Shown: one piece after another, positions 55,789 to 64,000 of the stretch
Layout: the number at the start of each line of letters is the position of its first letter
Position numbering within the stretch: position 1 is the first letter of the stretch
Origin: Rariloculus sp963665575
Lineage (GTDB): Bacteria > Pseudomonadota > Gammaproteobacteria > Steroidobacterales > Rariloculaceae
Assembly: GCA_963665575.2 (NCBI GenBank)
Contig: CAXXDW010000006.1
Coordinates: 992,001-1,056,000, forward strand
Length of the DNA: 64,000 bases
Reading direction: 5' to 3'
The notes under the pieces: model-generated
Databases searched by the model: none
What the model was told of the DNA's origin: nothing
What the model saw: the letters and a program-made list of their open reading frames with translations, nothing else
Made by a program: the position numbers and the translations under genes

Positions 55789-55940
55789 TTGGCGGCCCGG
55801 GCCATGCACGAGATCGTCCACAAGCTAGTCAAAGCCGGTACCGAGGCTACCGCGCGATGCCCGAGCACTTGTGCCTGCCGGATCGACATCGACGAGCGCA
55901 TCGAAGCCAGTACAGAGGCCGCCTGATTGGCCGGTAAGGC
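55771..55940 (+). repeat. Triplicated fmdB 3' end / DUF502 start junction
   Basis: GGTACGGAGGCT at 55771 recurs as GGTACCGAGGCT at 55837 and AGTACAGAGGCC at 55909 (spacing 66 and 72, both multiples of three). The first and third copies continue alike through GCCTGATTGGC, that is a ribosome site, a stop and a TTG start. Confidence 0.8.
55789..55926 (+). CDS. 45-codon mini-ORF between fmdB-type and DUF502 genes
   Basis: TTG 55789 follows directly on the fmdB-type stop, with GGAGG at 55776-55780 as ribosome site. The frame ends at TGA 55924-55926, directly before the TTG of the DUF502 gene. It contains GTEAT and ends STEAA, copies of the fmdB-type C-terminus. It looks like a by-product of junction duplication that stays translatable. 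Confidence 0.3.
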   Translation: MAARAMHEIVHKLVKAGTEATARCPSTCACRIDIDERIEASTEAA

Positions 55941-56610
55941 AATGATCCGCCTGCGCCGCTACGTGGTAGCGGGGCTCTTGGTGTGGTTGCCGGTCGGGGC
56001 GACCATCCTCGTCTTCACGCTGCTGCTCGACCTCGCGGACCAGGTCCTGCTGTTCCTGCCCGAGGCCTTGCGTCCCGAAGCCTTGCTCGGGTTTCGCATT
56101 CCCGGTCTCGGCGCGATTCTCGCGTTGCTCGTGCTGATCGTCACGGGCAGTTTCGTTGCGAATCTCGTCGGCCGCAGGCTCGTCAATCTCTACGAGAGCC
56201 TCCTCGGCCGGATCCCGCTCGTGCGCTCCGTCTACAGCGCGGTCAAGAATTTCGCCGAGCTGGTGTTCAGCGACACCGGGAGCTCCTTCAAGAAAGTGTT
56301 GCTGATCGAGTACCCGCGCAAGGGGCTTTACAGCATCGCATTTCAGACCTCCGAGGAACCCGAAGAGGTGGAGTACCGCACGGGCGTGTCGCTCGTGACC
56401 GTGTTCCTGCCGACGACGCCGAACCCGACTTCGGGCTTCATGCTGTTCGTGCCGCGCGACCACATCAAGGAGCTCGACATGTCGGTCGAGGAAGCGCTCA
56501 AGATGATCATCTCGCTCGGCGTCGTCGTGCCGCCGTGGCATCCGTTGCATCCGGCGCCAAGCGCGCAGCCGGCGCCGGCTCCGCTTGCGAGTTCGGAGCC
56601 GCCGCCTTAA
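55927..56610 (+). CDS. DUF502 family membrane protein
   Basis: The 227-aa protein has two N-terminal membrane helices (about 11-40 and 60-82), the family signatures GRIPLVRSVYSAVKNFAE and VSLVTVFLPTTPNPTSGFMLFVPRDHI, and a Pro/Ala-rich tail. Function unknown. TTG 55927 has GAGG 8 bases upstream; ATG 55942 would be too close to its AAGG. The start lies in the third copy of the junction repeat. It precedes aspS by 47 bp. Confidence 0.88.
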   Translation: MAGKAMIRLRRYVVAGLLVWLPVGATILVFTLLLDLADQVLLFLPEALRPEALLGFRIPGLGAILALLVLIVTGSFVANLVGRRLVNLYESLLGRIPLVRSVYSAVKNFAELVFSDTGSSFKKVLLIEYPRKGLYSIAFQTSEEPEEVEYRTGVSLVTVFLPTTPNPTSGFMLFVPRDHIKELDMSVEEALKMIISLGVVVPPWHPLHPAPSAQPAPAPLASSEPPP

Positions 56611-56657
56611 CATCGCCGGCTTCCCGCGTCGCGGGTCCTTTCACAAAGCAAGACCCC

Positions 56658-58427
56658 ATGCGCAGTCACTACTGCGGTCATGTCGACCGCTCAGCTATAG
56701 GCCGCGAAATTGCTGTCGCCGGCTGGGTCCATCGCCGCCGTGACCACGGCGGCGTGATCTTCGTGGACCTGCGCGACCGCGAGGGGCTCGTCCAGATCGT
56801 CTTCGACCCGGACAGCCCCGAAATCTTCGCGGTCGCCGAGCGGCTGCGCGGGGAGTACGTGCTGTCGGTCGAGGGACGCGTTCGCGAGCGGCCTGAGGGC
56901 ACCGCCAACCCGAACATGGCGACCGGCGAAGTCGAGATCGTCGCGACCCGGCTGACCGTGCTCAACCAGGCGAAGACGCCGCCGTTTCATCACGACGAAC
57001 CCGCCAGCGAGGAGCTCAGGCTCCGTTACCGCTATCTGGATCTCAGGCGCGAACCGATGTACCGCAACCTGCGTCTGCGCCACGACGTGATACGGACCCT
57101 GCGCGCGTTTCTCGACGAGGCGGGCTTCGTGGATGTCGAAACGCCGATGCTGACGAAGACGACGCCCGAGGGCGCCCGCGACTATCTCGTGCCGAGCCGC
57201 ACGCAGCCCGGCGCGTTCTTCGCCTTGCCGCAATCGCCGCAGCTCATGAAGCAGTTGCTCATGATGTCGGGCATCGAACGCTACTACCAGGTCGTGCGCT
57301 GTTTCCGCGACGAGGATTTGCGCGCCGACCGCCAGCCGGAGTTCACGCAACTCGACGTCGAGACCTCGTTCCTCGACGAGAACGGCATCATCGAACTCAT
57401 GGAAGCGCTGACCCGGCACACGTTTCGTGCCGTGCTCGACGTCGAACTGCCCGACCCGTTCCCGCGGCTGAGCTACGCGCAAGCCATGCACCGGTTCGGT
57501 TCGGACAAGCCGGACCTGCGCAACCCGCTCGAACTCGTCGAGGTCGGCGATCTCTTCCGGGGCGTCGAATTCAAGGTGTTCGCGCGGCCGGCCGAGGATC
57601 CCGCGAGTCGCATCGCGGCGCTCAGGGTGCCGGGCGGAGGCAGACTCACGCGCAAGGAGATCGACGACTACACGGCGCTGGTCGGCCGCTACGGCGCGAA
57701 AGGCCTGGCCTACATCAAGGTCAACGACGCCGCAGGCGGGCGCGACGGCCTGCAGTCGCCGATTCTCAAGTTTCTGCCGGACGAGGCCATCGCCGGCGTG
57801 CTCGCGCGTGTCCAGGCCGAGGACGGCGACCTGATCTTCTTCGGTGCGGACAGGAATGCCGTTGTCAACGATTCGCTGAGCGCGCTGCGCGACGCGCTCG
57901 GCCGTGACCTCGGCCTGACCGCGGAAGGCTGGGCGCCGCTCTGGGTCGTCGACTTCCCGATGTTCGAGCGTGATGACAAGGGCGGCTGGAGTTCGCTCCA
58001 TCACCCGTTCACGGCGCCGCGCGATCCTTCCCCGGAGGCGCTGATCGAGGATCCGGGCGGTTCGGTGTCCTGCGCCTACGACCTGGTCCTGAACGGTTCG
58101 GAGATCGGCGGCGGTTCGATGCGTATCCACTCGCCCGAGATGCAGTCGGCCGTGTTCGAGCTGCTCGGCATCTCCGCTGAAGAGGCCCAGGCCAAGTTCG
58201 GGTTCCTCCTGACGGCGCTCGACTACGGCTGTCCGCCGCATGGCGGGATCGCGTTCGGGCTCGACCGGCTCATAATGTGGATGGCGGGTGCCCAAAGCAT
58301 TCGCGAGGTCATCGCGTTTCCGAAGACGCAGACCGCGAATTGCCTGCTGACGGGGGCACCGAGCCCCGTCGATCCCCCGCAGCTCAGGGAGCTTGGCATC
58401 GGACTGCGTACCCGCCGGGGCGCGTGA
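56658..58427 (+). CDS. aspS: Aspartyl-tRNA synthetase
   Basis: The 589-aa class IIb synthetase has an N-terminal OB-fold anticodon-binding domain (GWVHRRRDHGGVIFVDLRDREGLVQIV), motif 2 (YYQVVRCFRDEDLRADRQPEFTQLD), the bacterial GAD insertion (about 290-420), and motif 3 (GIAFGLDRLIMWM). Length is typical of bacterial AspRS. Whether it also charges tRNA-Asn is not evident. Its TGA overlaps a GTG that opens a mini-ORF leading to nudB. Confidence 0.97.
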   Translation: MRSHYCGHVDRSAIGREIAVAGWVHRRRDHGGVIFVDLRDREGLVQIVFDPDSPEIFAVAERLRGEYVLSVEGRVRERPEGTANPNMATGEVEIVATRLTVLNQAKTPPFHHDEPASEELRLRYRYLDLRREPMYRNLRLRHDVIRTLRAFLDEAGFVDVETPMLTKTTPEGARDYLVPSRTQPGAFFALPQSPQLMKQLLMMSGIERYYQVVRCFRDEDLRADRQPEFTQLDVETSFLDENGIIELMEALTRHTFRAVLDVELPDPFPRLSYAQAMHRFGSDKPDLRNPLELVEVGDLFRGVEFKVFARPAEDPASRIAALRVPGGGRLTRKEIDDYTALVGRYGAKGLAYIKVNDAAGGRDGLQSPILKFLPDEAIAGVLARVQAEDGDLIFFGADRNAVVNDSLSALRDALGRDLGLTAEGWAPLWVVDFPMFERDDKGGWSSLHHPFTAPRDPSPEALIEDPGGSVSCAYDLVLNGSEIGGGSMRIHSPEMQSAVFELLGISAEEAQAKFGFLLTALDYGCPPHGGIAFGLDRLIMWMAGAQSIREVIAFPKTQTANCLLTGAPSPVDPPQLRELGIGLRTRRGA

Positions 58428-58504
58428 GGGTCCGCGGGGGCGTCGTGATCGGCCGCGCTCCACCCGTCGAGAGGCCGCTGTCGAGGGCAGGCAGGTGCCG
58501 GTAG
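58424..58504 (+). CDS. 26-codon mini-ORF between aspS and nudB with a duplicated nudB segment
   Basis: GTG 58424 overlaps the aspS stop (GTGA). The frame ends at TAG 58502-58504, overlapping the nudB GTG 58495. It encodes ...APPVERPLSRA, resembling the nudB start DTPVERTFKRP; the shared CCCGTCGAG lies at 58463 and 58519, 56 bp apart. Coding status unproven. Confidence 0.25.
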   Translation: MRVRGGVVIGRAPPVERPLSRAGRCR

Positions 58505-58974
58505 ATCGCGGCGACACGCCCGTCGAGCGCACGTTCAAGCGCCCGGAATCCGTTCTCGTGGTGATCCACACGCCCGAGCTCGAGTGCCTGCTGCTTGAAC
58601 GTGTGAGCCCGGCCGGGTTCTGGCAATCGGTCACCGGCAGCCTCGAGTGGGGGGAATCCGTTTCCGCGGCGGCCGCCCGCGAGGTTCGCGAGGAGACGGG
58701 TCTGGATCCGGCAGGACTGCACGACGCGGGCGTGCAGAAATCGTTCCCGATCCGGCCCGAATGGCGCGCGCGGTTCGCGCCCGGGGTCCGCGAGAACCTG
58801 GAGCATCTCTGGTACCTGGAGGTCCCGGCCGCTGTCGAGATCGAACTCAGCTCGCTTGAGCATCGCCGCTACTGCTGGCTGCCGGTCGCCGACGCAATCG
58901 AACGCGTCTGGTCGTGGACGAACCGCGAAGGCCTCGAACGATTGGCAGCCCGCGTCAGCCCCTGGCGAGCTTGA
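58495..58974 (+). CDS. nudB: Dihydroneopterin triphosphate diphosphatase (Nudix)
   Basis: The 159-aa protein matches NudB: KRPESVLVVIHTPELECLLLER, FWQSVTGSLEWGESV leading into the Nudix box (REVREETGL), and the later APGVRENLEHLWYLEV. NudB removes pyrophosphate from dihydroneopterin triphosphate in folate synthesis. The start is GTG 58495. It follows aspS by 67 bp, a conserved neighbourhood, and its 3' end overlaps convergent mutS by 20 bp. Confidence 0.92.
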   Translation: MPVDRGDTPVERTFKRPESVLVVIHTPELECLLLERVSPAGFWQSVTGSLEWGESVSAAAAREVREETGLDPAGLHDAGVQKSFPIRPEWRARFAPGVRENLEHLWYLEVPAAVEIELSSLEHRRYCWLPVADAIERVWSWTNREGLERLAARVSPWRA

Positions 58975-61534
58975 CGAGTTCGTAAAGCAGTTCGAGTGCC
59001 TCGCGCGGCGACAGGCTGTCGGCGTCGAGCGCCTCGAGCCGCTGCCGCAGCCGGTCGGGTTCGGCGGGGGGCGCCTCGAAGCCCAGTTCCTGCTGCGGGT
59101 TCGACCTCGCGAGCGCCTGCTGTTCGCGCTCGAGCAGTTTGAGATAGCCCCTGGCGTCGTCGATGACGCGACGCGGCACACCCGCGAGTTCGGCCACGTT
59201 CAGGCCGTAGCTCTGGTTCGCGGGACCGGGTTTCACGCTGTGCAGGAAGACGAGTTCGCGGCCGTGCTCGGTTGCATCGAGATGGACATTTGCGCAGCCG
59301 GGCAGGTCGTCGGGCAGGCTCGTGAGCTCGAAGTAATGCGTTGCGAAGAGCGTAAACGCATCGAGCTCGCGGCCAATGTGGCGGGCCGCGGCCCAGGCCA
59401 GCGACAGGCCGTCGAAGGTGCTCGTGCCGCGCCCGACCTCGTCCATGAGCACGAGGCTTGAGCGTGTGGCGTTGTTGAGGATCCGCGCGGTTTCCGTCAT
59501 CTCGACCATGAAGGTCGAGCGCCCGCCCGTGAGGTCGTCGGCGGCGCCAATTCGCGTGAAAATCCTGTCGACGGTGCCGATGACCGCGGCCTCGGCCGGC
59601 ACGAAGCTGCCGATGTGCGCGAGGATCACGATGAGCGCCGTCTGGCGCATGTAGGTCGACTTGCCGCCCATGTTCGGGCCCGTGATGATCAGCATGCGCT
59701 GTTGCTCGTCGAGCCTGACATCGTTCGGAACGAACGGCGCCCCGGACGATTGCTCGACGCCGAGATGCCGGCCGGCGCGGTAGTCGATCTGCGGGTCCTC
59801 GACGAGTTCCGGGCGCACGAGCCCGAGTGTCGCAGCGCGCTCGGCGAGATTCGTCAGCGTGTCGATCTCCGCGAGGCTTGCGACCGTTTGCTGCAGGCCT
59901 TCAAGGCTCTGCGCGAGCAGGTCGAGCAGCCCATCGTAGAGCAGTCGTTCGCGGGCGAGCGCGCGTTCCCGCGCGCCGAGGATCCGGTCCTCAAATTCCT
60001 TGAGTTCGGGCGTGATGTAGCGCTCGGCGCCCTTGAGCGTCTGTCGGCGGATGTAGTCTGCCGGCGCTGAAGCGGCCTGGGCCTTGCTGATCTCGATGTA
60101 GTAGCCGTGCACCCGGTTGTAGCCGACCTTGAGTTTCGGCAGGCCCGTGCGCTCGCGTTGCTCCGTTTCGAAGCGGTCGAGGAACTCGCCTGCGCTGGTG
60201 CTGGCCGCGCGCAGTTCGTCGAGCGCGGCATCGTAGCCGTCGGCGATGACGCCGCCGTCGCGCACGAGTGCGGGGGGCGTCTCGACGAGCGCGCGTTCGA
60301 GCAGGCTGCGCTCTTCGACGTGCTCGGAGCAGGACGCGTCGAGTTCTTCGAGTCGCGGCGAATCGATGCCGTCGAGCAGCACCTTGATTCCCGGGACCAT
60401 CGCGAGGCCGTCCCTGAGCTGCGCGAGGTCCCGCGGGCGGGCGGACCGCAAGGCGACACGCGTCAGGATGCGCTCGAGATCGCCGATCTCCTTGAGCGCG
60501 GCGGCGACGGTGCTAGCCAGACCTCGCTCGCAGAGCGTCTCGATCGCCTGTTGGCGTTTCTTGAGCGGCTCGCGTGCCCGGATCGGCCGACTGAGCCATG
60601 CCCGGATGAGCCGGCTGCCCATCGGCGTCGCGCAGCGGTCCATGATTCCGGCGAGCGTGAATTCCTGTGCCGAACCGAGGCTCGACTCGATCTCGAGGTT
60701 GCGCCGGGTCTGCGCGTCGAGGATCACGGCATCGTCGTGGCGCTCGCGCGTGAGCGTGCGCACGTGCGGCAGTTCCGAACGCTGCGTTTCCCTGACGTAC
60801 TGGATCAGGCAGCCCGCCGCGCCGATGGCCGAAGACAGGTTCTCGGCGTCGAATCCCTTGAGATCGATCGTGTTGAACTGGGCGCAGAGCAGCCGCTTGC
60901 CGGTCTCGACGTCGAAGTGCCACGGCGGTCGGTGACGGACCTGCGCGTGGCTCGCAAGCCCGTTCGGAGCCGCGGCGTCCTCGGGCAGCAGGAGCTCCGC
61001 CGGAGCGAGACGCTCGAGTTCGCCGGCGAGCGCCTCGTCGTCGGTGAGTTCGGTCACGGCGAGCCGTCCGCCCGCGAGATCGAGCCAGGCGAGCCCGGCC
61101 GGCGATCCCGACGAACCCGACGTGCCCGGCGTGCCCGGGTCGAGCGCCGCGACGTGGCGCGTCTCCGCGGCCCCGAGCAACGCTTCGTCGGTCAGCGTGC
61201 CGGGCGTGACGACCCTGACTACGCGCCGTTCCACGGGACCCTTGCTCTTCGCCGGGTCGCCGATCTGCTCGCAGATCGCAACCGATTCGCCGAGCTTGAC
61301 GAGCCTCGCGAGGTAGCTGTCGACGGCGTGATACGGCACACCCGCCATCGGGATCGGGTCGCCGGCAGACTTCCCGCGCGTGGTCAGCACGATGTCGATG
61401 AGCCCGGCGACGCGCCGCGCATCCTCGTAGAAAAGCTCGTAGAAGTCGCCCATGCGGAAGAACAGCAGCGCATCCGGATGCTCGGCCTTGATGGCCAGGT
61501 ACTGCTGCATTACGGGCGTGTGGGATCGGGACAT
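58955..61534 (-). CDS. mutS: DNA mismatch repair protein MutS
   Basis: The 859-aa protein has the mismatch-binding F-x-E (LLFFRMGDFYELFYEDA) near residue 35, connector and lever domains, and the ATPase with Walker A GPNMGGKST, DLTGGRSTFMVEM and Walker B LVLMDEVGRGTSTFDG. It starts mismatch repair by binding mispairs and recruiting MutL. It is divergent from the glycosyltransferase gene over 190 bp that hold no other feature. Confidence 0.97.
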   Translation of the reverse strand: MSRSHTPVMQQYLAIKAEHPDALLFFRMGDFYELFYEDARRVAGLIDIVLTTRGKSAGDPIPMAGVPYHAVDSYLARLVKLGESVAICEQIGDPAKSKGPVERRVVRVVTPGTLTDEALLGAAETRHVAALDPGTPGTSGSSGSPAGLAWLDLAGGRLAVTELTDDEALAGELERLAPAELLLPEDAAAPNGLASHAQVRHRPPWHFDVETGKRLLCAQFNTIDLKGFDAENLSSAIGAAGCLIQYVRETQRSELPHVRTLTRERHDDAVILDAQTRRNLEIESSLGSAQEFTLAGIMDRCATPMGSRLIRAWLSRPIRAREPLKKRQQAIETLCERGLASTVAAALKEIGDLERILTRVALRSARPRDLAQLRDGLAMVPGIKVLLDGIDSPRLEELDASCSEHVEERSLLERALVETPPALVRDGGVIADGYDAALDELRAASTSAGEFLDRFETEQRERTGLPKLKVGYNRVHGYYIEISKAQAASAPADYIRRQTLKGAERYITPELKEFEDRILGARERALARERLLYDGLLDLLAQSLEGLQQTVASLAEIDTLTNLAERAATLGLVRPELVEDPQIDYRAGRHLGVEQSSGAPFVPNDVRLDEQQRMLIITGPNMGGKSTYMRQTALIVILAHIGSFVPAEAAVIGTVDRIFTRIGAADDLTGGRSTFMVEMTETARILNNATRSSLVLMDEVGRGTSTFDGLSLAWAAARHIGRELDAFTLFATHYFELTSLPDDLPGCANVHLDATEHGRELVFLHSVKPGPANQSYGLNVAELAGVPRRVIDDARGYLKLLEREQQALARSNPQQELGFEAPPAEPDRLRQRLEALDADSLSPREALELLYELVKLARG

Positions 61535-61724
61535 GGTCTGTGCGGCGCCGTGCCGGGGGGCACCATTCTAGTCGCTGCGTCAGGGGGCCATAAGGGATGC
61601 GACGGGTGCGTGTGGGCGCGCTCCTCGCTGGCACTGGAGCAGGCAGGGCTGTAGAGGATACGGCGCGCCCGCGCGCCAGTGGGCACCGCGCCATCCGCGA
61701 TGCGTTAGGGGCTATGATCGCGGT

Positions 61725-62885
61725 GTGAAAATCCTTCATGTCGAAGCTGGCCGGCACATGTTGGGCGGCGCGAATCAGGTCTGCCGCCTGGTGCGCGGAC
61801 TGCGCGAGAGGGGCGTGGCCAGCGTGCTCGTGTGTCCGCCGGGGGACATCGCGGGGCTGCGGATTCGCGGGACGAGTTCTTCGGCTGGATTCGCAGGTCA
61901 TGGCGAAATTGCGTGGCTGCGGCCTGGCCGTGACCAGACGATCGTGCTGCCGATGAGCGGCGACCTCGACTTCGGGCTCGTGCGGCGGCTCCGGGCGGTG
62001 TTGAACGGCGTCAGACCGGATATCGTGCACGTGCACTCGCGGCGCGGCGCCGATCTCTTTGCGGGTCTCGCCTGTCTCGCCGAGGGGCTGCCGGCGGTCC
62101 TGACGCGCCGGGTCGACAACCCGGAGCCTGCGTTCTGGGCGCGCTTCAAGTACCGGCCCTACCGCTCGATCGTCGCGATCTCGCGCGCCGTCGAGGCGCA
62201 ATTGACGGGCAGGGCCGGACTCGAGCCGACGCGAGTCAGGAAAATTCCAAGTGCCGTGAATCCGCACGAGTTTCTTCCGGACCGGACCGCACGTGCCCGG
62301 CTGCTCGCCGAGTTCGCGTTGCCGGACGATGCGTTCGTTGCGGCGGTCTCGGCACAGCTCATCAAGCGCAAGGGACACGATGTGTTGCTGGCCTGCCTGC
62401 CGGAGCTTGTACGACGGCACTCGGAACTCAGGGTCGTGTGTTTCGGCGACGGGCCGCTCAAGCGGCGCCTGCGGCACAGGATCGACGCGCTGGCGCTTGG
62501 CCGTCATGTGCAGCTTACGGGGTTCCGCCGCGATCTGCCCTCGCTTCTGCCCGGCGTTGACGTGCTCGTGCATCCGGCGCGGCGCGAAGGGCTTGGCGTC
62601 GCATTGCTCGAAGCGATGAGCTCGGGCGTACCGGTCGTCGCTTCAGCCGTCGGGGGCATCGTCGATGTCGTGGAGCCCGGGGTCGAAGGGCTGCTCGTTC
62701 CGCCTGATGACGCGCCGGAACTCCGCGCAGCACTCGAGCGGATCATCGGCGACGCGCGCTTGCGCAAGCGCATGGGCATTGCCGGCAGGACCCGCGTGCA
62801 GCGGGAGTTTTCTGTCGGACTCATGACCGAGCGTTATCTCGATCTCTACCGCGACGTGCTCGCGGGCGCGCATGCAACTGTCTGA
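61725..62885 (+). CDS. Glycosyltransferase family 4 protein
   Basis: The 386-aa GT-B protein has KILHVEAGRHMLGGANQVCRLV at the N-terminus, VSAQLIKRKGHDVLLACLPEL and the donor-binding HPARREGLGVALLEAMSSGVPVVASAVGGIVDVV. It is likely involved in lipopolysaccharide or other cell-surface sugar assembly. The start is GTG 61725. It is not closely similar to the glycosyltransferase at 3080-4132. The region at about residues 45-70 is low in similarity to what I would expect; a compensated frameshift there cannot be excluded. Confidence 0.85.
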   Translation: MKILHVEAGRHMLGGANQVCRLVRGLRERGVASVLVCPPGDIAGLRIRGTSSSAGFAGHGEIAWLRPGRDQTIVLPMSGDLDFGLVRRLRAVLNGVRPDIVHVHSRRGADLFAGLACLAEGLPAVLTRRVDNPEPAFWARFKYRPYRSIVAISRAVEAQLTGRAGLEPTRVRKIPSAVNPHEFLPDRTARARLLAEFALPDDAFVAAVSAQLIKRKGHDVLLACLPELVRRHSELRVVCFGDGPLKRRLRHRIDALALGRHVQLTGFRRDLPSLLPGVDVLVHPARREGLGVALLEAMSSGVPVVASAVGGIVDVVEPGVEGLLVPPDDAPELRAALERIIGDARLRKRMGIAGRTRVQREFSVGLMTERYLDLYRDVLAGAHATV

Positions 62886-62923
62886 CGGTCGAGTGCCGCT
62901 GCCGAATCCGCGGATCCAACCGC

Positions 62924-63436
62924 GTGCCGATCCTCATGCGACCGACTGACCCCGAACTCGCCGAACTCGCGGCCCGACTCGGCCGCACGCTCGTCGCCCG
63001 AAACTGGACCGCGTGCACCGCGGAATCGTGCACGGGTGGCTGGATCGCCAAGGTCATGACGGACGTGCCGGGCAGCAGCGCCTGGTTCGGGACCGGGTTC
63101 GTGACCTACGCGAACGACGCCAAGATGGGTCTGTTGGAGGTGCCGGCTGACGTGCTCGAGGCGCACGGCGCGGTCAGCGAGCCGGTCGTCGTCGCGATGG
63201 CGGAAGCGGCGCGTTCGCAAACCGGCGCGGATCTGGCCGTTGCGGTCAGCGGCGTTGCCGGACCGGACGGCGGCACGGCCGAGAAGCCCGTCGGTACGGT
63301 CTGGTTCGCCTGGGCCGGTCCGGATCGCACGCGTGCCGAGCGGCGGCAATTGCCGGGCGATCGCGAGCGGATTCGCAGGCTCGCGGTCGAATGCGCGCTC
63401 AAGGGACTGCTCATCGAAACCGGGGCCGATGCCTGA
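62924..63436 (+). CDS. pncC: Nicotinamide-nucleotide amidase PncC (CinA C-terminal domain)
   Basis: The 170-aa protein has the CinA-C signatures TACTAESCTGGWIA and AVAVSGVAGPDGGTAEKPVGTVWFAW. PncC deamidates nicotinamide mononucleotide in NAD recycling, complementing nadE in this window. In many Gammaproteobacteria pncC is followed by recA; here thpR follows. GTG 62924 or ATG 62936 may start it. Confidence 0.92.
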   Translation: MPILMRPTDPELAELAARLGRTLVARNWTACTAESCTGGWIAKVMTDVPGSSAWFGTGFVTYANDAKMGLLEVPADVLEAHGAVSEPVVVAMAEAARSQTGADLAVAVSGVAGPDGGTAEKPVGTVWFAWAGPDRTRAERRQLPGDRERIRRLAVECALKGLLIETGADA

Positions 63437-63578
63437 TCCGGGAGGCTGCGCCGTCGAAATTCGCCGCTGCAAGACCGCTCTCGTTCGCCCCTTCGGCCAG
63501 TTCCTGCAACCCAGGTTCCCGGGCTTGCGATTCATCGGCATGGCGGGCTGCTCATCGCTGCAGCGGGACGATGAGTAG
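63429..63578 (+). CDS. Possible 49-codon small ORF between pncC and thpR
   Basis: ATG 63429 lies inside the pncC end (overlap 8 bp) and the frame ends at TAG 63576-63578, overlapping the thpR ATG (63571). It has no family resemblance. In GC-rich DNA such open frames are common by chance. Confidence 0.2.
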   Translation: MPDPGGCAVEIRRCKTALVRPFGQFLQPRFPGLRFIGMAGCSSLQRDDE

Positions 63579-64000
63579 CGCGTCACGCGCCGAGGACGGC
63601 CGAGGCAGTCCGCGACGGCGCCGCGTGTTCTTCGCGCTCTGGCCGGACGAAGCGACTCGCTCCGCTCTCGCCAGAGCCACGCGGCGCGCCGTGCGTGCGG
63701 CGGGCGGCCGGGCGACGCGTCCGGAAAACCTTCACATCACCATGGCGTTTCTCGGTGGACTGACACCGGTCGAACTCGACAGGGCCCGCGATGTTCCGCC
63801 CATCGGGACCGGCCCCTTCGAACTCACCCTCGACACGCTCGGGCACTGGGCCCGGCCACGGATCCTGTGGCTCGCGGCGTCTGTGAGGCCCGACGCACTC
63901 ATGACGCTCGAGCGGTCCTTGTGGGAGGGACTCGTCGCGCGCGGTTTCAAACGGGAAAAGAAGGTTTTCACGCCGCACGTGACGCTCTGCCGGCGCGCTC
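63571..64000 (+). CDS. thpR: RNA 2',3'-cyclic phosphodiesterase ThpR (3' end outside window)
   Basis: The visible 143 codons carry both HxTx motifs of the 2H phosphoesterase family: NLHITMAFLG and, just before the window end, FTPHVTLCR. The N-terminal RRVFFALWPDEATRSAL is typical of ThpR/LigT. It hydrolyses 2',3'-cyclic ends of RNA. ATG 63571 is used; the coding frame runs past 64000 without a stop. Confidence 0.88.
   Translation, partial: MSSASRAEDGRGSPRRRRVFFALWPDEATRSALARATRRAVRAAGGRATRPENLHITMAFLGGLTPVELDRARDVPPIGTGPFELTLDTLGHWARPRILWLAASVRPDALMTLERSLWEGLVARGFKREKKVFTPHVTLCRRA

Noticed and set aside
61850..61930. Compensated frameshift in the glycosyltransferase at 61725-62885
   Set aside because: The segment is poorly matched to the family, but no alternative frame restores a convincing motif, so it is kept as one intact gene.

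Overview
The window is GC-rich, almost gap-free bacterial chromosome. The order M23 peptidase - secA - mutT - zapD - coaE - pilD/C/B/A, together with sucCD, bamD, rluD-pgeF-clpB and nudB, points to a gammaproteobacterium. Frequent GTG and TTG starts fit the high GC. I cannot name a genus, and the unusual gene variants suggest a poorly sampled lineage. No rRNA, tRNA, CRISPR array, transposase or phage gene was seen.

Region by region: (1) 1-794, tail of an uncharacterised protein. (2) 1-6.6 kb, an uncharacterised pathway cluster: a RibD-C reductase, a methyltransferase, a GT4 glycosyltransferase, a QueD/PTPS-like protein lacking a zinc ligand, an MDR dehydrogenase and a CDP-alcohol phosphotransferase. 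(3) 6.6-14 kb, an FMN glutamate-synthase-like protein, two divergent HpaB-type flavin monooxygenases, a SCO protein and a beta-propeller lipoprotein. (4) 14.1-21.4 kb, a MoxR/Bat operon (AAA ATPase, DUF58, DUF4381, two VWA proteins, BatD). (5) 21.4-35.2 kb, glyoxalase I, an OmpA-like protein, lipA, sohB, a fused hydantoinase/5-oxoprolinase, an EF-G paralogue, glucokinase, ydcH, cysQ and rhlB. (6) 35.5-49.8 kb, M23 peptidase, secA, mutT, zapD, coaE, the type IV pilus genes pilABCD, sucCD and a frameshifted nadE. (7) 49.9-64 kb, bamD, rluD, pgeF, clpB, an FmdB zinc ribbon, DUF502, aspS, nudB, mutS, a glycosyltransferase, pncC and thpR (cut by the window end).

The most unusual thing I read directly is a recurring duplication of gene junctions between same-strand neighbours. 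Between the glycosyltransferase and methyltransferase genes the 5' end of the methyltransferase gene is present three times at an exact 89-bp period, giving two 30-codon mini-ORFs chained by 4-nt stop/start overlaps. A 39-bp array behind the MDR dehydrogenase, a triplicated fmdB 3' end, duplicated nudB and pgeF start regions and a 44-bp intergenic repeat look like the same process. The repeat lengths are in the phase that keeps stop and start codons adjacent or overlapping. Whether these are neutral slippage products or coupled leader peptides cannot be decided from sequence alone.

Most housekeeping genes are ordinary. Exceptions are PilB, which appears to have lost part of its N-terminal domain at a 4-nt overlap with pilA; SecA, with an internal insertion and a long proline-rich linker; PgeF, with an Asp-Ala repeat; and nadE, which needs a one-base correction.
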